A stretch of 64,000 nt of DNA from assembly GCF_001927285.1 (NCBI RefSeq), contig NZ_MSIG01000011.1, forward strand, positions 1 to 64,000, in the 5' to 3' direction. The position numbers were made by a program, and so were the translations under genes. Under the pieces are notes generated by a model. It saw nothing but the letters and a program-made list of their open reading frames with translations. It had not been told where the DNA came from and did not search any database. Shown here piece by piece: positions 44,076 to 52,967 of the stretch; the stretch's first letter is position 1, and every line of letters starts with the position of its first letter. The stretch comes from Mongoliimonas terrestris. Its GTDB lineage: Bacteria > Pseudomonadota > Alphaproteobacteria > Rhizobiales > Pleomorphomonadaceae.

Positions 44076-45526
44076 GACCGCTCTTCCGGCGGCGCGTTCC
44101 GCAGGTAGCCGACGACGGCCGCCTTCGGGTCGAACGCCGCGGCGGCGGCCTCGATGTCGGCGCGGGTGAGGGCCCGGATCGCCGCCGGCCAGGTCTGAAC
44201 CTCCGCCACGGTGCCGCCGATCGCCAGGGTGGAGCCGAAGATCCGTGCGAGCGCCTGCTGGCTGTCCTGGGCATAGACCGTGTCGGCCTCCAGGCGCGCC
44301 TTGGCACGGTCGATCTCCTCGTCGGTGAGCCGCTCCTTCAGGATGGTCGCGAAGGCGTCCATCAGTTCGGTGCGCATCGTCTCCAGGCTGACGCCCTCGC
44401 GCGGGGCGGCGTAGAGGGTGAACTGCGCCTGATCGCGGAAGCCGGACTGGTAGGCGGCGCCGGCCCCGGTCGCGAGCTTCCGGTCGATGACGAGGTCGCG
44501 GAAGAGGAGGCTGGTGGACCCGCCGCCGATCGCCTCGGCGAGCACGTCGAGCGCCTCGGCCTCGCCCGGCTCGGCCAGCCGGTAGCTGTCGACCAGCCAG
44601 GTGATCTGGACGCTCTCCTGCTGGACCTTGGGATCGGCGTGGCTGACCTCGCGCGGGGTCTCCAGGATGGGGGCGAAGGGGCGCTCGCGGACCGGCGGTT
44701 CGGCGCGCCGGGGCACCTTGCCGTAGGTCTCCTCGGCAAGGCGTCGCACCTCCTCGGTCGTCACGTCGCCAGCGACCACCAGGATGGCGTTGTTGGGCGT
44801 GTAGAAGCGGTCGTAGAAGGCGATCGCGTCCGTACGGTCGAGGGCGGCGATCTCGTCCACATAGCCGATGATCGGAATGCCGTAGGGGTGCTGCAGGTAG
44901 AGCACCGCATCGAGACCCGTGCCCAGGATGGCGCCCGGCTCGCTGTCGATCCGCATGGCGCGTTCCTCCAGCACCACCTGGCGCTCGGGCGCGACGTTCT
45001 CGTCGGTCAGCACCAGGTTCTGCATGCGGTCGGCTTCGAAGCCCATCATGCGGCCGAGGTGCTCCTTGGCGACGCGCTGGTAGTAGGCCGTGTAGTCGTA
45101 GGAGGTGAACGCGTTCTCCTGGCCACCCAGCTCCGTCACCACCCGGCTGAACTCGCCCTCCGGGTGAGTGCTCGTGCCCTTGAACATCAGGTGTTCCAGG
45201 AAGTGCGCGATGCCGGACTTGCCGGGCGGCTCGTCGGCGGACCCGACCTTGTACCAGATCATGTGGGTGACGACTGGTGCGCGCCGGTCCGGGATGACCA
45301 CCACGTCGAGCCCGTTGTCGAGGGTGAAGGTGGAGACGTCGGCGCCGATCACCGGGGCCGGCGTGGTCTCCACCGGGCTCGGCGCGGTTTCGGACACGGT
45401 CGAAGGCGCCGTCTGGGCGAGCGCCGGTGGAATCGGGGCAAGGCAGACGGCCAGCGCGAGCGCGACGGCGAGGGAGCGGCGGCGGTCCGGTCCATGCTCG
45501 GGCCGATGGGCAGTCGCAATCGCCAT
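44072..45526 (-). CDS. M16-family zinc peptidase, catalytic subunit
   Basis: This 484-residue exported protease carries the inverted zinc motif HFLEH (H108, E111, H112) and the downstream glutamate region PERQVVLEE. A signal peptide (residues 15-38, LAVALALAVCLAPIPPALAQ) puts it in the periplasm. It forms a pair with the zinc-less M16 protein downstream, like the alpha/beta subunits of mitochondrial processing peptidase; its role is probably degradation of peptides in the periplasm. GGAGA precedes the ATG. The upstream frame to 45949 was rejected because it lacks a site. Confidence 0.94.
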   Translation of the reverse strand: MAIATAHRPEHGPDRRRSLAVALALAVCLAPIPPALAQTAPSTVSETAPSPVETTPAPVIGADVSTFTLDNGLDVVVIPDRRAPVVTHMIWYKVGSADEPPGKSGIAHFLEHLMFKGTSTHPEGEFSRVVTELGGQENAFTSYDYTAYYQRVAKEHLGRMMGFEADRMQNLVLTDENVAPERQVVLEERAMRIDSEPGAILGTGLDAVLYLQHPYGIPIIGYVDEIAALDRTDAIAFYDRFYTPNNAILVVAGDVTTEEVRRLAEETYGKVPRRAEPPVRERPFAPILETPREVSHADPKVQQESVQITWLVDSYRLAEPGEAEALDVLAEAIGGGSTSLLFRDLVIDRKLATGAGAAYQSGFRDQAQFTLYAAPREGVSLETMRTELMDAFATILKERLTDEEIDRAKARLEADTVYAQDSQQALARIFGSTLAIGGTVAEVQTWPAAIRALTRADIEAAAAAFDPKAAVVGYLRNAPPEERS

Positions 45527-45797
45527 GAGGTGTCTCCAGATCGAACCAAGGTGTCCAAGGGTTCCCGGCGGCACGGCCCAGGATCCCGTCAGCCTGTGCG
45601 GCGGATGGTGGCGAAATATAGGGCGCGGCCGGAAGGGGGCGATTAATTTTCCGTCATCAAACCCGGAGACGGCGCGCGACCGCCGAGGATCGCAAGGTCC
45701 GTCGAATGCAAAAGACCCGCGCCGGTGCCGGGCGCGGGCCTGATCGACGATGTGCCGAACGCGTGCTGGATGGGGCCGGCAGCGACGGGCCGACCGG
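45527..45797. other. Spacer between BamF-like gene and M16 pair
   Basis: It holds the promoter region for the M16 pair and the terminator listed next. No gene was seen. Confidence 0.4.
45709..45738 (-). terminator. Rho-independent terminator after the BamF-like gene
   Basis: An 8-bp stem CCCGCGCC/GGCGCGGG (45716-45723 with 45731-45738) with a 7-base loop is followed on the minus strand by TCTTTT. It separates the ileS-lspA-lipoprotein transcript from the M16 pair. Confidence 0.7.
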
Positions 45798-46466
45798 TCA
45801 GCCGCCGAACCAGCTGAAGAGGCCCTTCTTCGGGCCGGTCGGGGCCGGCTCGGAAACGGGAGCGTTCGGAGCGGGCTCCAGGTAGGTGACCGGCGGCTCC
45901 ACCAGGGCGCGGCGGCGCGGGGTGCCGTTGGCGTCGTAGATGCCGTCACTGGTGATCTGCACCTGCGGCGCGCGCAACTGGCTCGGCTTCAGCGGCTGGG
46001 CCGGGTCGCGCTCGCCGTCGTAGAACTGGGGATCGATCGGGCCGGAGCGGGCTGCTAGCCGCGTGCCGAGGAGTTCGGACGGCGGGATGACCTCCGCGCC
46101 GCCTTCGCCGTTGGCCTTCTCGCGCCCCGCGTTGCGGGCTTCCGCCTCGCGCAGGCGGCGGGCGGAGGCGACCTCCGGGTCCACCGGCCAGTCGGCCGTG
46201 GCGGCCTGGCGGGGATCCTCCGGCGGCGCCAGGGCGGCGGTGCTCGGCGGCACCACCAGCGGCGCACGGGGGTTGTACTGGATCGGAAGCTGGCGGGACG
46301 GAACGGCGCCGAGGCTCTCCATGATCGAGCGGCCCATGGAGGGGTTCGGCAGTTCGGTTTCCGGGTCGTCCTCGTCGACGGTGGTGCCCATGGCGGCGCA
46401 GGCGCCGAGGCCGAGGCCGAGTAGGGCCACTGCGGCCAGACGCTTCGAGAAGTCGATCATGTCCAT
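45798..46466 (-). CDS. DUF3035 lipoprotein, BamF-like
   Basis: This 222-residue protein begins with a lipoprotein signal (VALLGLGLGAC, lipidated cysteine at 23). The conserved APLVVPPS stretch and the later VTYLEPAP region fit the alphaproteobacterial DUF3035 family, described as outer-membrane assembly factor BamF in Caulobacter. It follows lspA on the same strand, so signal peptidase II that matures it is encoded one gene upstream. It ends KKGLFSWFGG. Function is by family and not by experiment. Confidence 0.78.
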   Translation of the reverse strand: MDMIDFSKRLAAVALLGLGLGACAAMGTTVDEDDPETELPNPSMGRSIMESLGAVPSRQLPIQYNPRAPLVVPPSTAALAPPEDPRQAATADWPVDPEVASARRLREAEARNAGREKANGEGGAEVIPPSELLGTRLAARSGPIDPQFYDGERDPAQPLKPSQLRAPQVQITSDGIYDANGTPRRRALVEPPVTYLEPAPNAPVSEPAPTGPKKGLFSWFGG

Positions 46467-46587
46467 GCGTTCCGCTCGCCCTCAACCACCGCCCGGCCAA
46501 GACCCGGCCGGGATCATCCCGTGTTTGCCGTCGGACCGGGCCGGACCGCAGGACTGCGGCGCCATCCGATCTCAGGCGCAACCGGCG

Positions 46588-47103
46588 TTAGCCGCCGTTT
46601 GCGGCGTCGCTGTGACCGGGACGGAAGGAGTCATACAGGAGCCCGATGACCCCCGCAACGATCCACGCATCGGCCAGGTTGAACACATACCAGCTGAAGC
46701 CGAAGCCGTGCAGGTAGACGAAATCGACGACGGCGCCGTGGATTACCCGGTCGATCAGGTTGCCGATGGCGCCGCCGACGATGAGGCCGAGCGAGACCGC
46801 CGTCAGCATCTTGTCGGCCCGGCGCAGCCAGACGGCGAGGGCGATCACCGCCACCACGGTGAAGCCGACCAGGAGCCAGCGGCCGATCCCGGACTCCTGC
46901 TGGAACAGCCCGTAGGAGATGCCCCGGTTCCAGACCAGCACGAAGTCGAGGAAGGGCGCGACCTTGATCTCGCCCCCCATCGGCAGGTCGGTGCCGAACA
47001 GCACCCAGATCTTGGTGACCTGGTCGAGGAGGAGACCCACGACCGCCGTCAGGATGCCGGCGCGGGCCACCCGTTCGCTCACCACCATGGACGCGTCGCT
47101 CAT
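46588..47103 (-). CDS. lspA: Lipoprotein signal peptidase (signal peptidase II)
   Basis: This 171-residue membrane enzyme removes lipoprotein signal peptides. Four hydrophobic helices and both catalytic aspartate motifs are present: IGNLIDRVIHG (NxxDR) and VFNLADAWIV (FNxAD). Its start overlaps the ileS stop (ATGA), the usual ileS-lspA order, and the BamF-like lipoprotein follows. A coupled transcript is expected. Confidence 0.97.
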   Translation of the reverse strand: MSDASMVVSERVARAGILTAVVGLLLDQVTKIWVLFGTDLPMGGEIKVAPFLDFVLVWNRGISYGLFQQESGIGRWLLVGFTVVAVIALAVWLRRADKMLTAVSLGLIVGGAIGNLIDRVIHGAVVDFVYLHGFGFSWYVFNLADAWIVAGVIGLLYDSFRPGHSDAANGG

Positions 47104-50102
47104 TCGGCGGCCGCCTGCGCCCGGTCATACTCGCGCATCGCCTCGGCGTCGCGGAGCGTCAGGTCCGGATAGTCCGGATCGCTGCCGACCTCCGGAAGCA
47201 CCTTCCACGAGCGCGCGCACTTGCGGCCCTCGGCCTTCGTCGGCACCACCGCCACCTCCGCCACGTCGTCGAGACGGAAGGCACCGTCCGGCGCCGGGGC
47301 GTCCGTCACGGTGATCTGGGACGTGATGCAGATCTCGGCGAGGTCGAGGTCGGCGACGGCGGCCATCAGCGCCGGGTCGGCGATATGGACGACCGGCGCG
47401 GCCTCCAGCGACGAGCCGATCCGCTTGGCGGCGCGCTCCACTTCCAGGGCGCCCGTCACCACGCGGCGCACGCGCCGCACCTTGGCCCACTTCTCCGCCA
47501 GCGCCTCGTCGGCCCAGGCCGCCGGGATGTCGGGGAAGAGCTCCAGGTGGACCGAGCCGGTGTCAGACGGATGCCGGTCGAGGAAGGCCTCCTCCATGGT
47601 GAAGGGCATCATCGGGGCGAGCCACTTCACGAGGCTGTCGAACAGCCGGTGCACCACATAGAGCGAGGCCTTGCGGCGGAGACTCGAAGCCGGGTCGCAG
47701 TAGAGCGCGTCCTTGCGGACGTCGAAGTAGAAGGCCGACAGCTCCACCGTCATGAAATGCATCAGCTGGGCATGGATGCGCTTGAAGTCGAAGTCCAGAT
47801 AGGCCTGCCGCACCAGCCGGTCGAGCTCGGTCAGCCGGTGCAGCATCAGCCGCTCCAACTCCGGCATGTCGGCCAGCGCCGGCTCCGTGCCGTCGAAGTG
47901 GGCAAGGGTGCCGAGCATCCAGCGCAATGTGTTGCGGATCTTCCGATAGGCGTCGGTGTTGGTGTCGAGGATCTTCTTGCCGATGCGCAGATCGTCCGAG
48001 TAGTCGGTCGACACCACCCAGAGCCGGAGGATGTCGGCGCCCGCCTTGTCGATCACCTCCTGCGGCGTTGTCGTGTTGCCGAGGGACTTCGACATCTTGC
48101 GCCCCTCCTCGTCGAGCACGAAGCCGTGGGTGAGCACGGCGTCGTAGGGCGCGCGGCCGCGCGTCCCGCAGCTTTCAAGGAGCGACGAGTGGAACCAGCC
48201 GCGGTGCTGGTCGGAGCCTTCCAGGTAGAGGTCGGCGGGCCACTTCAGGTCCGGCCGTTCGGCAAGGCAGAAGGCATGGGTGGAGCCGGAGTCGAACCAG
48301 ACGTCCAGGATGTCGCGCACCTGCTCCCACTGGGCGACGTCGTCCACGAAGCCGTCGAGGAACCGGTCCTTGGCGCCGTCGGCGAACCAGGCGTCGGCCC
48401 CTTCCGCCTCGAAGGCGGCCTTCAGGCGGGCCACATAGGCGTCGTTGCGGTCGAAATCCGGGCCGGGGATGAGCTGGCCGGTCTCCGTGTTGCGGAATAC
48501 CGCGATCGGTACGCCCCAGGCGCGCTGGCGGCTCATCACCCAGTCTGGCCGGTTCTCGATCATGGAGCGCAGGCGGTTCTGCCCGGCGGCGGGCACGAAG
48601 CGCGTCTCGTCGATCGCCGTGAGGGCGCGGTCGCGGAGCGTGTCGCCCTCGCCGGCGATGTCGCGGTCCATGTGGATGAACCACTGCGGCGTGTTGCGGA
48701 AGATGACCGGCTTCTTCGATCGCCAGGAGTGCGGGTACTGGTGCTTCAGCCGGCCGCGCGCCACCATGGCGCCGGCTGCGGCCAGTGCCTCGATGACCGC
48801 CTGGTTGGCGTCGCCCTTCTCGCCCTTGTCGGTGATGACGCGGCGACCGGTGAGGCCCGGCGCATCCTTGGTGAAGAAGCCGTCGTCGTCGACCGTGAAC
48901 GGGATGGTGACGTCGATCGCCCGGGCGGCGAGGTTGCGGGCCTCCTCCATCCAGATCTCGAAGTCCTCCCGGCCGTGGCCCGGGGCGGTGTGCACGAAGC
49001 CGGTGCCGGCGTCGTCGGTCACGTGGTCGCCGTCGAGCATGGGCACGTCGAACTGATAGCCGCCATCGAGACCCTTCAGCGGGTGGGCGCAGACGATGGA
49101 GCGCAGGTGCTCGGCCGTCACGTCCTGCCGGCGCTCGAAGGCGGTGACCTTGGCGGCTTTCATGACGCCCTCGGCGAGCGCGTCGGCGAGGATGTAGACG
49201 TCGCCGGTCTTCGCCCAGTTGGTCTCGGGCGCTTCGGTGACGGCGTAGAGGCCGTAGGCGATCTTGTGGCTGTAGCTGATGGCGCGGTTGCCCGGGATGG
49301 TCCAGGGCGTGGTGGTCCAGATCACCACGCTGGCGTCCATGAGCGAACCGGCCCAGGCAAAGCGTGCCTTCTCGGCAGGCGTCGCGTCGTCGTAGAGCTT
49401 CGGCACGCCGCGCACCTTGGTGACCGGGAAGCGCACGAAGATCGTGTCCGACTGGTAGTCCTGGTATTCCACCTCGGCCTCGGCGAGGGCGGTCTTCTCC
49501 ACCACCGACCACATCACCGGCTTCGATCCGCGGTAGAGCTGGCCGGTGACGGCGAACTTGAGAAGCTCGGCCGCGATCACCGCCTCGGAGGCGAAGGCCA
49601 TGGTGGTGTAGGGCGTCTTGAAGTCGCCCTCGACGCCGAGCCGGCGGAACTCGGCGGCCTGCACGCCGATCCAGTGCTCCGCGTAGTCGCGGCACTCGCG
49701 GCGGAAGTCGTTGATCGGCACCTCGTCCTTGTTGCGGCCGGACGCGCGGTATTGCTCCTCCACCTTCCACTCGATGGGCAGGCCGTGGCAGTCCCAGCCG
49801 GGGACATAGTTGCTGTCCTTGCCCATCATCTGCATGGAGCGGGTGATCACGTCCTTCAGGATCTTGTTGAGGGCGTGGCCGATGTGCAGGTTGCCGTTGG
49901 CATAGGGCGGGCCGTCGTGAAGCACGAACTTCTCGCGGCCCGTCGCGGTCTCGCGCAGGCGCCTGTAGAGGTCCATGCCGTCCCAGCGGGCGATGATCTG
50001 CGGCTCCTTCTGCGGCAGGCCCGCGCGCATCGGGAACTCGGTCTTCGGCAGGAAGAGGGTGTCGGCGTAGTCGCGGCCTTCGGCAGCGGGACGGTCGGTC
50101 AT
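47100..50102 (-). CDS. ileS: Isoleucyl-tRNA synthetase
   Basis: This 1000-residue enzyme charges tRNA-Ile. The class I motifs are HIGH (residues 73-76, NLHIGHALNK) and KMSKS (near residue 668, RKMSKSLGN), and the editing domain follows the first motif. The C-terminal zinc ribbon is worn: KCARSWKVLPEVG keeps one cysteine where CxxC is normal, and the second pair is lost (DLTLRDAEAM). A frame runs upstream to 50264 but similarity begins at MTDRPAAEGRDY. lspA follows with an ATGA overlap. A toxin-antitoxin module lies between it and ribF, which is often its direct neighbour. Confidence 0.98.
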   Translation of the reverse strand: MTDRPAAEGRDYADTLFLPKTEFPMRAGLPQKEPQIIARWDGMDLYRRLRETATGREKFVLHDGPPYANGNLHIGHALNKILKDVITRSMQMMGKDSNYVPGWDCHGLPIEWKVEEQYRASGRNKDEVPINDFRRECRDYAEHWIGVQAAEFRRLGVEGDFKTPYTTMAFASEAVIAAELLKFAVTGQLYRGSKPVMWSVVEKTALAEAEVEYQDYQSDTIFVRFPVTKVRGVPKLYDDATPAEKARFAWAGSLMDASVVIWTTTPWTIPGNRAISYSHKIAYGLYAVTEAPETNWAKTGDVYILADALAEGVMKAAKVTAFERRQDVTAEHLRSIVCAHPLKGLDGGYQFDVPMLDGDHVTDDAGTGFVHTAPGHGREDFEIWMEEARNLAARAIDVTIPFTVDDDGFFTKDAPGLTGRRVITDKGEKGDANQAVIEALAAAGAMVARGRLKHQYPHSWRSKKPVIFRNTPQWFIHMDRDIAGEGDTLRDRALTAIDETRFVPAAGQNRLRSMIENRPDWVMSRQRAWGVPIAVFRNTETGQLIPGPDFDRNDAYVARLKAAFEAEGADAWFADGAKDRFLDGFVDDVAQWEQVRDILDVWFDSGSTHAFCLAERPDLKWPADLYLEGSDQHRGWFHSSLLESCGTRGRAPYDAVLTHGFVLDEEGRKMSKSLGNTTTPQEVIDKAGADILRLWVVSTDYSDDLRIGKKILDTNTDAYRKIRNTLRWMLGTLAHFDGTEPALADMPELERLMLHRLTELDRLVRQAYLDFDFKRIHAQLMHFMTVELSAFYFDVRKDALYCDPASSLRRKASLYVVHRLFDSLVKWLAPMMPFTMEEAFLDRHPSDTGSVHLELFPDIPAAWADEALAEKWAKVRRVRRVVTGALEVERAAKRIGSSLEAAPVVHIADPALMAAVADLDLAEICITSQITVTDAPAPDGAFRLDDVAEVAVVPTKAEGRKCARSWKVLPEVGSDPDYPDLTLRDAEAMREYDRAQAAAE

Positions 50103-50397
50103 CGGAGATCTCTGAAACAGGAGGAAGCGGTCGCTTGCGGATCCTTGAGGCCGCGCTCCGGCCCAAGGCCCGCCGTCGGGCGAAAAGTCCCGGTCCCCGA
50201 GGTCGCCTTGGTCAGGCGCGTCGCGTCGGGGCCGGGCGGCTAATTCGCGCCCACAGAGAAGCAAAGAGGTCGATCGCGAGCCGTGTGCACATGGCGCGGT
50301 GTTCTAGCGGGAATGAGGGCGGAAAGAAAGTCGGCTCGTCACGCGACAACAGCGATCCGACAGAGGATGCTGCGACATTGCGGAATAGGGTGGGGTG
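50103..50397. other. Intergenic region upstream of ileS and the TA module
   Basis: Divergent promoter region with lower GC than the flanking genes. No leader RNA (such as a T-box) and no gene were recognised in it. Confidence 0.4.
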
Positions 50398-50421
50398 GAC
50401 TAAGTCTAGTGGACTAAGTCC
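50398..50421 (+). promoter_or_regulatory. Paired palindromic operator of the TA module
   Basis: GACTAAGTC stands at 50398-50406 and again at 50412-50420, each a 9-bp palindrome with a central A; the second is part of GGACTAAGTCC. The centres are 14 bp apart, 22-45 bp before the antitoxin start. Two such half-sites are usual for Phd-type antitoxin autoregulation. Confidence 0.6.
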
Positions 50422-50442
50422 GATAGCCAAGGCCGCGCTGCC

Positions 50443-50709
50443 ATGATCGTGAACCTTCATGAAGCCAAGACCCACCTGTCTCGACTCGTCGAACGGGCAG
50501 CCAGCGGCGAAGACGTCATCATTGCCAAGGCGGGACGCCCGCTCGTCCGGCTAATTCCCATCGATGATCCGGCGCCTATCGGTCCTCGGCGACTCGGGTT
50601 TCTCACCGGCTTGGTCCAGATCCCAGACGACTTCGACACGATGGGTGAAGCGGCGATCGCCGCCTCTTTCGAGGGAGAGGACCTGCCGTCCGACGCGAAG
50701 GACTTATGA
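50443..50709 (+). CDS. Phd/YefM-type antitoxin
   Basis: This 88-residue protein starts MIVNLHEAKTHLSRLVERA and goes on GEDVIIAKAGRPLVRLIP, the standard DNA-binding half of Phd/YefM antitoxins. The acidic C-terminal half (SFEGEDLPSDAKDL) would cover the toxin. The stop overlaps the toxin start (ATGA). It should repress its own operon at the palindromes just upstream and neutralise the PIN toxin. Confidence 0.93.
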   Translation: MIVNLHEAKTHLSRLVERAASGEDVIIAKAGRPLVRLIPIDDPAPIGPRRLGFLTGLVQIPDDFDTMGEAAIAASFEGEDLPSDAKDL

Positions 50710-51092
50710 AAGTCCTGCTCGACACACACCTTCTGCTCTGGGCAGCGGCGGCGCCGGACCGCCTCTCGCCGACAGCGAAGACTTTGATCGAAGATTCGCA
50801 AATTCGGGTCTGTTTCAGTCCGGCCAGCCTTTGGGAGATCGGTATCAAGCGGAGCCTAGGCCGGGCCGATTTCACTGTGGATCCGCGCCTTCTGCGGCGC
50901 GGCCTGGTCGATAGCGGTTATCTGGAACTGCCGATCACGGCCGAGCACGCTCTCGCGGTCGACACGCTGCCGCCGATCCATAAAGACCCATTCGACCGCA
51001 TCCTTCTGGCGCAAGCGAGCGTCGAGGGCATCGTGCTGTTGACGTCGGATGTGACGGTCGCACGCTACCCCGCGCCAGTGCGGCTCGTCTGA
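50706..51092 (+). CDS. PIN-domain toxin (VapC-like)
   Basis: This 128-residue ribonuclease has the PIN-domain start MKVLLDTHLLLW with the first acidic residue D6, FSPASLWEIGIKRSLGR with the second (E43), and the later DPFDRILLAQASVEG with the third site. It matches the COG3744 group that pairs with Phd-like antitoxins. It ends 4 bp before ribF on the opposite strand. It would stop growth by cutting RNA when the antitoxin is degraded; the RNA target is unknown. Confidence 0.94.
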   Translation: MKVLLDTHLLLWAAAAPDRLSPTAKTLIEDSQIRVCFSPASLWEIGIKRSLGRADFTVDPRLLRRGLVDSGYLELPITAEHALAVDTLPPIHKDPFDRILLAQASVEGIVLLTSDVTVARYPAPVRLV

Positions 51093-51096
51093 CGGC

Positions 51097-52101
51097 TCAC
51101 CCACCGATCCTGTCGAACAGCAATGCGCGGTCGAGCGGGGTCAGCGGCGTGAGGGCGGAGAGGGCGGCGCGGGCCTCGGCGCTGTCCTGGTCCATCTGGG
51201 CGACGAGGGCGCCAATTCCGTCGAACTTCATCTCGGGGCGGAGATAGGTCACGGGCGTGACGATCACCGTCTTGCCGTAGAGGTCGCCCGTGTAGTCGAA
51301 CACGTGCGTCTCGAACACCGCCGCGCCGTTGTCGAACGTAGGGCGGCGGCCGAAGCTGGCGACGCCGGGACGGGCGATGCCGTCGATTTCGATCATCACC
51401 GCGTAGATGCCATGGGCGAACCGGGCCGTCGCCGGCAGGCGCACGTTGGCGGTGGGATAGCCGATGGTGCGGCCGCGCTTGTCGCCGTGCACCACCTCGG
51501 CCTCGAAGAACCAGCGGTAGCCGAGCAGCCCGGCGGCCTCGCCGATCCGGCCCGCCTCCAGAGCCTCGCGGACGCGGCTCGACGACACGGCCGTGCCGCC
51601 TTCGTCGGAGAAGGGCTCCACCACGGTCACGCCGAAGCTGTGCCGAAGGCCGGCCTCGGCGAGAAGCGTCGGCGAGCCGGACCGGCCGGCGCCGAAGTGG
51701 AAGTTCCAGCCGACAGCGACGCTGCGCGCCTTGGCGCCCTCCACCACGACTTTTCGGACAAAGGCATCGGCCGGGGTCGCCGCGAAGGCGCGATCGAACC
51801 CGATGGTCACCATGCCGTCGAGACCGAGGGCGTCGGCGATTCGCGCCTTGGCGATCGGGCTCGTCAGGCGGAACACCGGCTGGTCGGGTCGGAACACGTC
51901 GCGCGGGTGCGGCTCGAAGGTCAGCACCAGGGCGGGCCGTCCATCCGCCTCGGCGGCCGCCAGCACCTTTTCCAGCACCGCCTGGTGGCCGCGATGCATG
52001 CCGTCGAAGTTCCCGATCGCCACATGCGCGTCGGTGAGCGACGGGTCCAGATCGGCGAAGGACGACACACGGAAAGGGCGGGGGCGGGCGAGGCCTGTCA
52101 T
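51097..52101 (-). CDS. ribF: Bifunctional riboflavin kinase/FAD synthetase
   Basis: This 334-residue enzyme makes FMN from riboflavin and then FAD. The nucleotidyl-transfer part shows AIGNFDGMHRGHQ (residues 27-39) and SSSRVREALEAG; the kinase part shows GDKRGRTIGYPTANVRLP, read in parts, near residues 210-230. It is usually followed by ileS and lspA; here a TA module has come between. It also ends just 4 bp from the toxin stop. Confidence 0.96.
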   Translation of the reverse strand: MTGLARPRPFRVSSFADLDPSLTDAHVAIGNFDGMHRGHQAVLEKVLAAAEADGRPALVLTFEPHPRDVFRPDQPVFRLTSPIAKARIADALGLDGMVTIGFDRAFAATPADAFVRKVVVEGAKARSVAVGWNFHFGAGRSGSPTLLAEAGLRHSFGVTVVEPFSDEGGTAVSSSRVREALEAGRIGEAAGLLGYRWFFEAEVVHGDKRGRTIGYPTANVRLPATARFAHGIYAVMIEIDGIARPGVASFGRRPTFDNGAAVFETHVFDYTGDLYGKTVIVTPVTYLRPEMKFDGIGALVAQMDQDSAEARAALSALTPLTPLDRALLFDRIGG

Positions 52102-52211
52102 CTTATCCCGGAACGCTCGGATGCATGGGCGGACCGTGCATGCCCAGGCTCGTCAGGTCAAGCGCCCAGGGGGCAGGCACCCCAAGCCATGCGCGGCTCG
52201 CAGGGCTCGGG

Positions 52212-52673
52212 TCACGGCAGAAGGCTTCCGGCCGGCAGATCGGCCCGGCGCGGCACCATCACCACGGCCTCGCCATCGAGCACCACCGTGGCGTCCACCC
52301 GCGCTTCGCAGGCGAGACGGCAGCGGCCGCCCTTCTCGATGAGCTCGGCGACCTCGACCGCCACCTCGATCACGTCGCCGATGCGCACCGGCGCCTTGAA
52401 CTTCAGCGTCTGCGACAGATAGACCGCCCCAGGTCCCGGCAGGCGCATGCCGAGGATCGCGGAGATCAGGCTGGCCGTGTAGAGGCCATGCGCGATGCGG
52501 CCGCCGAATCGGGTCTGGGCGGCGAAGTGCTCGGACAGATGGATCGGATTGCGATCACCGGAGATCTGGGCGAAGCCGATCACGTCTGAATCCATAACCG
52601 TTTTCAGATAAGTCTCGCGCATGCCGACCTTCAGATCTTCAAAGCAATAGGCGGTGATCTCGTGGAATGCCAT
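52212..52673 (-). CDS. MaoC-family (R)-hydratase
   Basis: This 153-residue hot-dog fold protein carries the hydratase 2 motif with its catalytic aspartate and histidine: ISGDRNPIHLSEHFA (D and H, residues 38-52), then RIAHGLYTASLI. Members hydrate trans-2-enoyl-CoA to the (R)-3-hydroxy form for polyhydroxyalkanoate or act in fatty-acid pathways. GGAAGGAC precedes the ATG at 52673; the longer frame to 52769 has no site. No PHA genes are adjacent, so the pathway is open. Confidence 0.88.
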   Translation of the reverse strand: MAFHEITAYCFEDLKVGMRETYLKTVMDSDVIGFAQISGDRNPIHLSEHFAAQTRFGGRIAHGLYTASLISAILGMRLPGPGAVYLSQTLKFKAPVRIGDVIEVAVEVAELIEKGGRCRLACEARVDATVVLDGEAVVMVPRRADLPAGSLLP

Positions 52674-52967
52674 GCGCGGTGTCCTTCCGGTCCAATTCAG
52701 TGCCCTCGCCGGGCTGAGAAAAACCCGACGGACTAGTGCCGGACAACAGGCCATTCGTCCATGTGGCATGGTGGCGAGCGCATGCGGACCGCGTCAAAGC
52801 AATGTTTGATCGTGAAGAATGGCGATTAACTCACTTTTCAGGTCCGTCAGGTAGGGTGGTTTCTAGCGCGGGGAGGCCTCAAGCGGCAGGTCGCCCTCGC
52901 TGTCATAACAACCGTCTCAAGAGGCTTGGTCGCGTCTCAGAGCGACACGGCGTTTTTGGAGTAGACG
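52674..52967. other. Divergent spacer upstream of cheY
   Basis: This region has lower GC than average and holds promoters of the MaoC and cheY genes. GGAG is seen 7 bases before the cheY ATG. No flagellar-type promoter was identified with confidence. Confidence 0.4.

Noticed and set aside
50103..50397. T-box leader of ileS
   Set aside because: No T-box sequence (TGGNACCGCG) or terminator/antiterminator pair is seen; T-boxes are not expected in this group.
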